Made by a program: the position numbers and the translations under genes. Under the pieces are notes generated by a model. It made no database searches. It was not told where the DNA came from and saw only the letters and a program-made list of their open reading frames with translations. 17,015 nt of DNA, from the NCBI GenBank assembly GCA_900088475.1, contig FLMG01002875.1, positions 1 to 17,015 on the forward strand, written 5' to 3'. This document shows positions 8,514-16,715 of the stretch, one piece after another (within the stretch, counting starts at the first letter, position 1; every line of letters begins with the position of its first letter). Source of the DNA: Hyphochytrium catenoides. Its lineage: Eukaryota > Sar > Hyphochytriomycetes > Hyphochytriales > Hyphochytriaceae.

Positions 8514-10562
8514 ATGGCGAGAACGGGGCCTTACAATGGGCTTATGGTCCCTTGGTGCTTTCTCTTTCTTTGCTTAGCTGCTTCTTCCTTTTTACCTTTC
8601 CTTGGGACAGCTACTCCGTCTGCTCTCGTCCCTGAGAGCGGCCAGCAGAGATCATCCTCGTCTCCCTCTCTTCCTGCTGTCTCTCACTCAATTCAATCAT
8701 CTCCCCTAACTCCTTCTTCTTCCTTGTCTTACCTTCGGAAGGAGAGGAAACTCTTATCTAAAGCTCCAACAAGGAGAGAAGGAAGCAGAGCGTTGTCCGG
8801 AAGGCGAGGCGGGGGACAGCATGCTAATGCACATCCGGGTATCTCTCGCGTCAAAGGGCCCAGAACAGAGGGAAAGAATATCAGAAAGCGCCATCCTGGT
8901 AGCTCTCCCGTCAAACGGACCAGAACAGCGAGAACGAGGATCAGAAAGCACCATCCTCAGGCACCTTTGACTATTAAACGGACGGGACAGAACCCGCAGC
9001 AACGCGATGTGAGAGACCCAGTACTTGGGCAAACCGACGACTTCGAAGCGCTTCTCTCAAATCTCTTTAGGTCCGATAGCCCGAGAGCTACTTCTGCTCC
9101 GGATCCTATCGAAGATGCTCTCCGGGTAACGGACCCGTCAAAGCTTTCATTGGACACACAGGACATTCCCGAGCTTCCTCTCGACTTCTATGGCGGTCAC
9201 AACCATCAGACTGCTGCTGCTGCAGATCCTGGTCACTCTTCTCACACGCAACATGCGGGGAGCAAGAGAAAAAACGAACTGCCCTCCGAAGCATCGAACA
9301 AAAAGCCCCATCACGGACCAGCAATTGTCGACAACGGCAACCCAGAGGTTGGACACCAACCTCCTCTTAGAGGAGGAGAGAGAGGGGAAGAGGAAGAAGC
9401 CTTCTGGAATCTTCCTAGCGAGGACGAAGAAGGCGGCCTCTTGTCGTATCTCCTTCAGGATGACAACCTGCCAGGGCACTCTGGAGCTCCTTCCAGATCC
9501 GATGATCCGTCCCTCATAAACCCGAAACCCATCGAGGATGTTGATCCTATCGAAGAACTTCTTATGAATCAAGCGAACACGAGGCTTCCGGGCGACATTG
9601 AAGAATCGTTTCAGAAGCTTGACATTCCAGGGCTTCCTCTAGACTTCCCGGGACCTCAAAGAGGGTTTGATCAAGGCTTGCAAGAAGTCCCTGCCATTCA
9701 GGCACAGAAAGGGATGAAGGCTGATGCGGACCCCGAAGGAATCGCACCAAGAGATGGAGGAGGAGCTGCTGAGTCACAGCCTGATATCCTGGGGCAAATG
9801 GCAGCTACTCAGATGCGACTGGATGCCTTTCTGGCTCATACGCCTGATCCTCAAAGTGTCCCCAAGGGGGCCGGGCGGCAGGCCAAGGAGTTGATAGAAC
9901 GACGACAACAGTTAGAAGCTAGGTTGAAGCAAGAAGCCATTAACAGGATTGAAAGGTCATCTTCTAAGCTAAAAGATCCGAGTATGTCCAGGCCTGATCT
10001 AGTTTGGAAGGAAATTGGTACGATCCTGTCTGAGCATGAGAAGATGCTGGAGTATCTACCAAAGAGGCGTCGTTATCAGACTTTGGCAGACTTTGAGGAG
10101 CTTATCTCTAAATATTCGCCACAGGATATCACGGCGTACCTCACCCAGACCAAGCAGTGGAGCGTAGACTTTAGAGAGAGTATTGTGAAGCTTGCGGAGA
10201 GGATTCAAATCGAGAGCAAGTACTCCAGTCGTCTTCTCCGTAAGTTCCTGGAGCTCCAGGAGAGAGAGAGAAGCCACAACCTCAGGGTGGTTCCCAAAGA
10301 GGCAGAGAGACCAACTGTCAAGCAGTTGGAGGAGGAGTGGAAACGACAGCAAGCCCAGAGAGATCAAATGAGTACGATGCTGGACACGCTGGAACGCTGG
10401 GAAAGCGAGGCGCTCTTGAAAGGTTCAAAGACAGACGACCGCGCGAAGTCACAAAATAAGCTGCTGCAGACAGTTGTCCGCAGAGCCAACTGGGAGGCCG
10501 GGATGCGGTCAAAGAGCGCTAAAGGCGCTTGGGAAAAGGCAAGGAGAGGAGAGTTGCCTTAG
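8514..10562 (+). CDS. Large secreted protein with charged helical C-terminus (gene 2), function unknown
   Basis: A 682-residue single-exon ORF. ATG 8514 is the first ATG in an open frame reaching back to 8451, and it places a signal peptide at the N-terminus: hydrophobic core PWCFLFLCLAA at 13-23, likely cleavage after A33 or A37. Residues 38-75 are Ser/Pro-rich. R-x-L motifs occur at 78-80 (RKL) and 92-97 (RALSGR). Residues 107-166 hold three basic 20-residue repeats, each starting HP. Residues 180-225 and 309-378 are a duplicated module with LLS, DPIE(D/E) and DIPxLPLDF, separated by a His/Asn/Glu-rich linker. From about 425 to 670 the protein is strongly charged and helix-forming, with probable coiled-coil stretches at 455-480, 550-586 and 600-630. 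It has no transmembrane segment after the signal peptide. No known domain was recognised. It could be a secreted effector or structural protein. Confidence 0.85.
   Translation: MARTGPYNGLMVPWCFLFLCLAASSFLPFLGTATPSALVPESGQQRSSSSPSLPAVSHSIQSSPLTPSSSLSYLRKERKLLSKAPTRREGSRALSGRRGGGQHANAHPGISRVKGPRTEGKNIRKRHPGSSPVKRTRTARTRIRKHHPQAPLTIKRTGQNPQQRDVRDPVLGQTDDFEALLSNLFRSDSPRATSAPDPIEDALRVTDPSKLSLDTQDIPELPLDFYGGHNHQTAAAADPGHSSHTQHAGSKRKNELPSEASNKKPHHGPAIVDNGNPEVGHQPPLRGGERGEEEEAFWNLPSEDEEGGLLSYLLQDDNLPGHSGAPSRSDDPSLINPKPIEDVDPIEELLMNQANTRLPGDIEESFQKLDIPGLPLDFPGPQRGFDQGLQEVPAIQAQKGMKADADPEGIAPRDGGGAAESQPDILGQMAATQMRLDAFLAHTPDPQSVPKGAGRQAKELIERRQQLEARLKQEAINRIERSSSKLKDPSMSRPDLVWKEIGTILSEHEKMLEYLPKRRRYQTLADFEELISKYSPQDITAYLTQTKQWSVDFRESIVKLAERIQIESKYSSRLLRKFLELQERERSHNLRVVPKEAERPTVKQLEEEWKRQQAQRDQMSTMLDTLERWESEALLKGSKTDDRAKSQNKLLQTVVRRANWEAGMRSKSAKGAWEKARRGELP
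8832..9011 (+). repeat. Three degenerate 60-bp coding repeats in gene 2
   Basis: Units start at 8832, 8892 and 8952, each with the codons for His-Pro first. Unit 1 (HPGISRVKGPRT...IRKR) and unit 2 (HPGSSPVKRTRT...IRKH) are clearly related in DNA (CATCC-GG, CTCTC-CGTCAAA, CAGAACAG, ATCAGAAAG). Unit 3 retains HP and IKRTG only. The encoded stretch is very basic, like a nucleic-acid-binding or nuclear-localisation segment, but it lies in a secreted protein. Confidence 0.75.
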
Positions 10563-11116
10563 CGAAGAATAGAGTCACTTTGTGTATGATTATACGGGTG
10601 ATACTTCACGTTGTACTATGGCTGCGTCTATCGCACTCTCTTTCTTCATCTCACCATCACGTGCTAGTTTAGAAAATTGTGAATTGCATATCTCCTTTCT
10701 CTCTTGACCTCTCCGTCTCTCCTCGGCAGCGAGTCTTAGTACTAGAGAACAAGGACTTAGTAGTGGTCCTTCTTCCTCTCCCGCCAACGTGACTCTTTCT
10801 TTTATATTAGCTTTTCATAGAGGTTGGGATCTCCCAAGCGAAGGAATTTGGTGCATTCCAGCACTAATCGATGCGTCCACGTAGGATAATAAGATATTAA
10901 CAGGCAATGATGATGGTGCTTGGGGAAGAGCAGCTGGTAGGACCTACCTCTCAGATAATAAGTGAAACAAAACAGCAGGAAAAGGTCACCAAACGAAGGG
11001 CTGGGTACAATCCTATCTCTGTTCATCAGCTCCCTCGGTCGTTGTACATCTATCATATCTTCAAAGTTGGGAGAGGATGGTGCGGTCAATGCTGAACAGA
11101 GCAGACGCCGCGAAGG
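10563..11116. other. Intergenic region downstream of gene 2 with one uncertain minus-strand ORF
   Basis: The 3' flank of gene 2 and then a mixed-composition spacer. On the minus strand, 11116-10802 is open for about 104 codons directly behind the stop of element copy F (11117-11119) and in the same frame. Its composition is protein-like (EDMIDVQRPRELMNRD, a His cluster KHHHH, an LRLGDPNLYEKL end), not low-complexity. It has no early ATG and no recognised domain. It may be 3' flank of the element, read-through sequence, or a remnant of an unrelated gene. Confidence 0.25.
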
Positions 11117-11313
11117 CTAGATGGGTTTACTACTATCTATTACGTTATCCTCATCAACCAACTCGTTTACCCTGTATTCCTCCGGTTTAACAAGAAGAGC
11201 AGGAGCGGTAGATGATGCGCCGAGGACATTATTGTCATCAACATACCTGACGAGGCAAGCAAATGAAGGGTTCAGCTGCAAGAGGAATATGCTTCAGAAT
11301 CTGAAGCGCATTT
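11117..11313 (-). mobile_element. Degraded retroelement-tail copy F, head to head with copy B
   Basis: Read on the minus strand, it carries SIFLLQLNPSFACLVRYVDD, then a GASSTAP segment, then an acidic end (EEYRVNELVDEDN, ...SSKPI) and a stop at 11117-11119. Copy B on the plus strand reads KRIPLKQLGISLAARLPRG, VDDKG, GGSSPLPP and an EEISYDSS...KPL end. The DNA around CTTCAGA-A-TCTGAAG and GCGAGGCAAGC is shared in inverted orientation with copies B and C. Only the second half of the family protein is present. Its 5' edge meets copy B at about 11313. Confidence 0.55.
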
Positions 11314-11895
11314 TTTATATCAAAGGTCGTTTGTCTGAAAAAGTAAAGCTGAAGAAGTATGAGGCTCCTTGTAAGGCTGTAGGGCTGCAGTGTTCCCCGC
11401 TAGTTTTGGAGTCGTCTGGGAGAGCATTGCCGAATGTCGTTGATAGTGTAAGACATCTGGTGGTGAAGCTTCCGTGTGACCGCTCTTTCTGCTCTTGATG
11501 CTTCTGTCTCGGCATCTTAGTCAGTGGTCCCGTTTGGCCATGGCTTCACGCCTTCATCACACGAGAACCTCTAAGGCGATTCATGAAGGACATGCACTTC
11601 AGATTCTGAAAAAACGTATTCCGCTAAAGCAGCTGGGCATTTCGCTTGCTGCTCGCTTGCCTCGCGGCGGTTGATGATAAGGGCATTGTGGTTGGTGGCT
11701 CTTCTCCTCTTCCTCCTCGTTGTCCCCTTAACGTTACTACTGAGGAGATCAGCTATGATTCTTCCTTAAGTGATGATGAGTGTGGAGGAGATCAAGGTGA
11801 GGATGAGACCAAGCCGTTATAGCTTTTCTTGTCTCTTCTTCTTCTTCCTCTTTCTCTTCCTCTTCTTCTTCTTTTTTGCTATGGAATAGAGTTTA
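11314..11895 (+). mobile_element. Degraded retroelement-tail copy B
   Basis: The plus strand carries GRLSEKVKLKKYEAPCKAVG and GLQCSPLVLES, matching SEIAKLRKY and VGLQFVPLVWE of copy A, then VDSVRHLVVKLPCDRS. Next comes MASRLHHTR with AIHEGHALQILKKRIPLKQL, which matches copy C, and finally the acidic end EEISYDSSLSDDE with a stop at 11820-11822. A CT-rich tail ends with TGGAATAGAGT near 11885, like TGGAATTAGT at the end of copy A. At least two frameshifts or stops separate the blocks. It is the most complete copy of the second half of the family. Confidence 0.6.
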
Positions 11896-12879
11896 ATACT
11901 TCCTTTTAGAAAGTAAAAGGTCAATAAACAGCATAAGAAGAAGAATATCTATAAAATTAGAAGGACCGCCAACATTACTCGCTTTATCTACAAAAGAAAG
12001 CTAAGCCAATGCATAAAGATACCCAGCGTAAAAAAACGACCAGAGCTATAGCAAAATAAAAGAGACAGGCGGGACCAATAAAATAAAGGCATCGGGTGAA
12101 AAAGAGCTAGAGGGTGTACCGAATCTAATGGCCCACGAAAAAGGAAGAGAAGGACCGAGAACTAGAAAAGACGGACAGAAACTAAATAGAAGAAGATGCA
12201 GAGAAGGAGAAAGAAGCACGGAAGAGAGAGAGGACAAGGGGAAACAAGAGGACGGAGGAAGAGAGCTTGAAGTGAGGAGACAGAGTGTGTATAGCAGAAA
12301 TTAGCGCTACCGTTTTACGCTTTTTACTGTAGAAAGAGACGGGACAATTTAAAAGCGAAACAGTAGTGGCAATCACTAAATAAATAAGGAGAGAGGAGGA
12401 AACTATAGAAGGAGAGAGACAGAAGTTCTAAAGGCAAGAGGGAGGAAAAGATATATGGAGAGAGAGACAAATCGAGAGAGAGCCAGACAGAGCCAGGGTA
12501 GGAGAAGATTGACTTCCTCTCTTCATGATTGTGAAGGTAGTGCTACACAGCTCGCGTTGAAGAAAAGATGTAGATTCCTCTTTTCCTCTCGTCGAATGGG
12601 CAACAGACATTCCGGTTCCTCCGAGTGACGAAAGAAGACAGCAAGAGAGGAGAGAGAGAACGAGGGGAGAGAGAAAGAGAGAGTAGGAGAGAGAGAGAGA
12701 GAGAGTGGGAGGGAGGGAAAGACAGAGAGAGAGAGAGCAGTATCAAGCCAGGAGTGAGCATAATACGACAGAAAACAGCTACGAAAGACAGAAGAAGAGA
12801 AGCCGGTCGATGCCAATAATTTAAGGGACGCGGATCTTCAACATGGAAACGAGAAGAGCAACAGAGCAATGATGCGGAG
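11896..12879. repeat. Purine-rich intergenic region with GA repeats
   Basis: The plus strand is A/G-rich throughout, with dense GA repeats and GGGAGGGAGGG at 12640-12740. AGAGACGG occurs at 12335-12342. Open frames here and on the complementary strand are low-complexity (Arg-Glu or Ser-Leu runs) and are not considered genes. Confidence 0.6.
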
Positions 12880-13627
12880 TGTCTTTCTTTTCTCTTCCAC
12901 GTCTTTTTCTTGCCCATTGTAGCCTGCCCTACTTGTCGTTCGTACCTGCCCTTCTTGTCTTTCGTACCTCTCCCCGGTCGTTCCTTCAATTTTTTCACAA
13001 GACTCTCTCTCTGTCGTGCCTCTCTTCTCTCTCTCTCCTGTCTCTTCCTCTCCCGTTTTCTCTCTCTCTACACACTCTCTCTCTCTCCACTCCCCCTTCT
13101 CTCTCTGGCCTCTCCTTCTCTCTCTTGGTCCTCTTCTCTCTGCTTTCTGTAAAAACTCCTTCCTCGGTAGTAATTGAGTCTCAGGACCTTTTACTAATAT
13201 TTTGAGGAAAAGAACTTTGCCGCTTTGCTCGCCCTTCTCTCTTTCTCTTTCTCTTTTTCGCTCTCTCTCCCTCTCTCTCGCTCTCTCTCGCTCCCTCTCT
13301 CTCTCTCTCTCTCTCTCTCTTCTTTTTCTGTTCTCTAATGAGCGTTTGCATTGTCCTCTCATCTCCTGCAGGTCAAAAATGTTCTTTCTTCTTCCCCCAA
13401 AAAGGAAGTGGATGGCTTGACCTTCTCCCCCGCCGCGCCGGTCCATCCCGTCCTGCTGCTGTCATTATACGTTGTAAGAAGTCCGTCACTCTCTCTCCTC
13501 TCTCCCTCCACGCGCGCGGCACCAATCTCCCTCTTCTCCTACTGGTTAAGAAAGGAATCTGACTGTCTCCTCTCTCCCTCATCATTTCGCTCTCATAAAG
13601 CACTTAAGAGTGTTCTTTGTGAAGAAG
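12880..13627 (+). promoter_or_regulatory. Pyrimidine-rich upstream region of gene 3
   Basis: The coding strand is C/T-rich for about 750 bp before the gene 3 start, with a CT microsatellite at about 13232-13322. Just after it lies an acceptor-like stretch: CTAATG (13335-13340), a short pyrimidine run, and CTGCAG|G with AG at 13370-13371. This could end a 5'-UTR intron or be a trans-splice site, or it could be coincidence. Short upstream ATGs (for example 13379) open only brief frames. The promoter role is inferred from position. Confidence 0.4.
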
Positions 13628-14596
13628 ATGGGCGGCGTGTTGGCAGTGTCTCTCCTCCAGTCCTTCCCTCTTTTTTCATTCTTCCTGGTCCTAGGGTTGT
13701 CTCTCTTGGTCTCTCCCTTGGACGGCAGCGTGATTACCGCTGTGCAAGGAAAGACTCAGACAACTTCTTCTTCTCCTCTCTTCTCTCCTTCTCTCTCGAT
13801 CGCTGCAGCGTCTCCAGTCCCGGCATTGCGCGCCTCTCTTCGTCTTCGAGAAAGGCATCTCTTCTCCCTACGATCCGAAGCACGGAGGCCAAGATATGCT
13901 GAGGAAAGGGTTGACCAGAGAAGTGAAGAAAACCTAGAGAGAACAGAGAGAGGGACAGTGGCAGGAGAGAAGAGAGCTCTTTCAGGAAGGTTGGGATGGA
14001 GAGCAGCAGGATATCTTCTTGTACAAGGCAACCAACCCTCGCATCCTCTCTCCCCAGCGGGGAAGAGGGCGAATACTCCTTCCGTGAATGATCCTGCAGT
14101 TTCTCGTTTCCTTGATAGACACAAGGCCAGCAGCCAAAATAGAGAAGTGAAAGGACAACCAGCAGTGTCAGGAGATGCAGCGCAAGGAAGAGAAACAAAT
14201 GTTAACGAGCAGTATCGGAAGCAGCAGCAGCAGAAGAAGGAGAAAGAGCTCAACAACGCCATGAAAGAAGGGCAACAAGCAGAGAAGACACAGAATAATG
14301 AGTTCCTGCGCCCTCTCTCTCAGAAGGAACAGCAGGAGAGTGGAGAGCCAGTCAGTGTCCCATCTTGGCTGAAATATAGCACAGCAGGAGCAGCAAGAGG
14401 AGAGACACAGATTTGGACAGCAGCGCACAACCTTCGAAAGGCTGCTCTTCGGCAAGCAGCGCTTCAGGGACTTAAGGACCGTAGAGAGGAACTGAGCTGG
14501 AGAGAGTTTTCTCAGAGGATAGCGTCGGGACTTGAGGAGAAAGGAGGAAGAGAAGTACCAGATTTCCCGTCTTTTGAAGAAGGAGGGCAGAAATAG
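13628..14596 (+). CDS. Secreted Gln/Arg-rich protein (gene 3), function unknown
   Basis: A 322-residue single-exon ORF. The frame is open from a GTG at 13610, but ATG 13628 is the first ATG and gives a good signal peptide: hydrophobic stretch at 4-28 (VLAVSLLQSFPLFSFFLVLGLSLLV region), likely cleavage near 33-41. Residues 43-60 are Ser/Thr-rich, and 65-110 are Arg/Glu-rich with R-x-L at 76-78 (ERHLFS). RALSGR occurs at 116-121, identical to the hexapeptide in gene 2 but encoded by different codons. Residues 190-240 are Gln/Lys/Glu-rich with a run of Gln, and 262-305 look helical and amphipathic with several Trp and Arg. No known domain was recognised. Like genes 1 and 2 it lies on the plus strand behind a CT-rich region and is probably a member of the same class of secreted proteins. 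Confidence 0.75.
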   Translation: MGGVLAVSLLQSFPLFSFFLVLGLSLLVSPLDGSVITAVQGKTQTTSSSPLFSPSLSIAAASPVPALRASLRLRERHLFSLRSEARRPRYAEERVDQRSEENLERTERGTVAGEKRALSGRLGWRAAGYLLVQGNQPSHPLSPAGKRANTPSVNDPAVSRFLDRHKASSQNREVKGQPAVSGDAAQGRETNVNEQYRKQQQQKKEKELNNAMKEGQQAEKTQNNEFLRPLSQKEQQESGEPVSVPSWLKYSTAGAARGETQIWTAAHNLRKAALRQAALQGLKDRREELSWREFSQRIASGLEEKGGREVPDFPSFEEGGQK

Positions 14597-14664
14597 AGGT
14601 GTACCATGGTAGGGACGCACGCTGAAAGAGAAAGAGAGAAGACATGCGCGACTTCCCCCTCTTC

Positions 14665-14705
<41 letters not shown>

Positions 14706-14706
14706 C

Positions 14707-14744
<38 letters not shown>

Positions 14745-15480
14745 GTTCCCTCTATTGTCTTGCCTTCTTCCTCGTCCAACACTTGGTCTCTCTTTCTCTC
14801 TTTCTGAAGGAAGGAGGTTGGGCAGAGAAAGATAGGGGACGGCTTGAGGCTAACCGTGGCGGAGTGATAACGAAAACTTCTGATCCAAAGCCATAGCCTC
14901 CGCATTTTCTGTTGAGTAACAACAAGGAAGAAAGAAAGAATGAAGGAGAGAGAGAGAGAGAGGCAGAGAAAGAGAGAGGGAGTAACGAGAGAGAGGGAGT
15001 AACGAGAGAGAGGGAGTAACGAGAGAGAGGGAGTAACGAGAGAAAGGGAGAAAAGAGAGAGAGAAAAAGATGCCAAAATTGTAGCTAAGGAGAGTCACTT
15101 TCTGCAAAACTCTTCTCTGCAGCAATGCGCTTGAAGGAGAGAAGAGAAAAGGTGATAAGAAAAAGAAACTTTCTCCTTCTCGATGACGGACAAAAGCCAG
15201 GACAAAAAAAAAAGAGAGAGAGAGAGAGAAACCACTGCTTCTTTTTTCTAATGAATTGTCTACCACTGAAGGAGAGAGAGAAGAGGAAGGTGGCTATGGA
15301 GGAGCTCTTCTTACCTCCTATGGGTCTTGAGATGAAAGCCTGTTCGTGGTGAGAGACAAGGCAACAAAACGAGAGGGAACGGGGGAGAGAAATCGGGAGA
15401 GAGAGAGAGAGACCAGAGGCATAGACTACTGGTCATTATATTTCTAGATGGCTGCCCACCTAAGCCATTCGACATGCTTT
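14597..15480. repeat. Alternating CT and GA microsatellite region after gene 3
   Basis: A CT block (14667-14746) is followed by a unique stretch, then a GA block (14946-15065) that contains the 17-bp minisatellite. More short GA runs follow at 15209-15229 and 15397-15412. No gene is supported; the 63-138 codon frames are Ser-Leu or Arg-Glu runs from repeat translation. Confidence 0.7.
14978..15050 (+). repeat. 17-bp minisatellite, four units
   Basis: AGTAACG starts at 14981, 14998, 15015 and 15032, always in the context GGGAGTAACGAGAGAGA. The period of 17 is not a multiple of three, which argues against coding. It looks like a GA microsatellite in which a point-mutated unit has been amplified. 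Confidence 0.9.
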
Positions 15481-15635
15481 TACATGATGTCATTCACTCA
15501 CTCGCGCTTCCTCTCTTCCCCTCTTTCTCTCTTTCTCTCTCTTTCTCTCTCTCTCTTTCTCTCTCTCTCTCCCTCTTTCTCTCTCTCTCTCCCTCTTTCT
15601 CTTTCTCTCTCTCTCTTTCTCTCTCTCTCCCTCTT

Positions 15636-15666
<31 letters not shown>

Positions 15667-15822
15667 TTCTCTCTCTTCCTCACTCTTTCTCACTCTTCCT
15701 CACTCTTTCTCACTCTTCCTCACTCTTCCTCTCTCTTTCTCTCTCTTCCTCACTCTCTTTCTCTCTCTCTCTCTCCCTGTCTTTCTCTTTGTCTTTCTTG
15801 GTCCCTCTTTCAGTTCTGATGT
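15481..15822 (+). repeat. Long CT/CTTT tract
   Basis: About 270 bp (15518-15790) of almost uninterrupted pyrimidine on the plus strand, made of CT runs separated by TTT or CCC, and, near 15675-15755, a higher-order CACTCTT-(C/T)-CT pattern. It is one of the longest polypurine/polypyrimidine tracts in the window. Confidence 0.9.
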
Positions 15823-15914
15823 TATAAATAGTTCACCAGTCGTTGTTGGAGAGAAACCGTTAACGCTGTCGTCAACAGGCTGAAGTTTGAAGACAGCCAG
15901 TGAGAACGAAAGAA

Positions 15915-15949
<35 letters not shown>

Positions 15950-16663
15950 AAGAGAAAGGAGGAAGAAAGAAGCCCCCAACAAACAAAAGGAAGAAGAGGA
16001 AGAACCCAAAGCAGCAGCGAAACATAAGGCAGCCATAATATATCCTGGCTGTCGGTCCAGCAGAAGAGAAACTGATACTCCGGGACCAGGAAGAGAAAGG
16101 CGTCTTGCGACCCAAATGCCGCGAGACGAAAAGGAGGAGAGAGGGGATGAGAAGCTGCTACTGTCAGACAGAGGGAAGACAGAGAGACAGGAGTCTAGCA
16201 GGGGAGAAGAGACACCTTGGGAGCGAGTGAGTGGAAAGTCGCCGCGCGAGAGAGGGAGAGAGAGAGGGAGAGAGAGAGAGAGACATATCCCATACCAAGG
16301 TCGTAAGGGGTCGAGGTAGTATAGAAAGGGACAAACGGGACAAGAGTTCATATTATTGTAGAGAAAGAGAGAGAGAGGAGGGAGAAAGAGAAGAGCACGG
16401 AGGAGAAGACTGCCAGGAAAGAGGCGAGAGAGGATGGCCCCGTAAGCACTACGCAAGACAGAGAGAAGGAAAAGGGCAGAGAGAGAGAGCGAGAAGAAAG
16501 CGAAGCGAACAGGAGTGCCAAACGAAAAAGCACTGAAAATACACTGAGCGAGGAGAGCGAGAAGGGACGACAAAAAAGGCAGAGAGCGCGAGTGAAGAGG
16601 AAGAGAGAGGAACGAAAAGGGCATGAGGAAAAGAGAGAGCAGACGAAGAGAGAGAAACAGAGC

Positions 16664-16715
<52 letters not shown>

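Noticed and set aside
11273-11640. Terminal inverted repeats of a MITE-like DNA transposon
   Set aside because: The inverted similarity is real, but the arms read as the same protein segment on opposite strands, so two opposed copies of the retroelement tail explain it better.
13351-13902. Plus-strand open frame of 183 codons overlapping gene 3
   Set aside because: Composition is that of CT-rich leader. The gene 3 frame is longer and starts with a signal peptide.
14978-15050. Possible CRISPR-like array
   Set aside because: The 17-bp units are directly contiguous, with no spacers, in a GA-rich eukaryotic context.
15900-16319. Plus-strand Arg/Glu-rich open frame of 139 codons
   Set aside because: Repeated Arg-Glu dipeptides come from GA microsatellites; there is no ordered domain.
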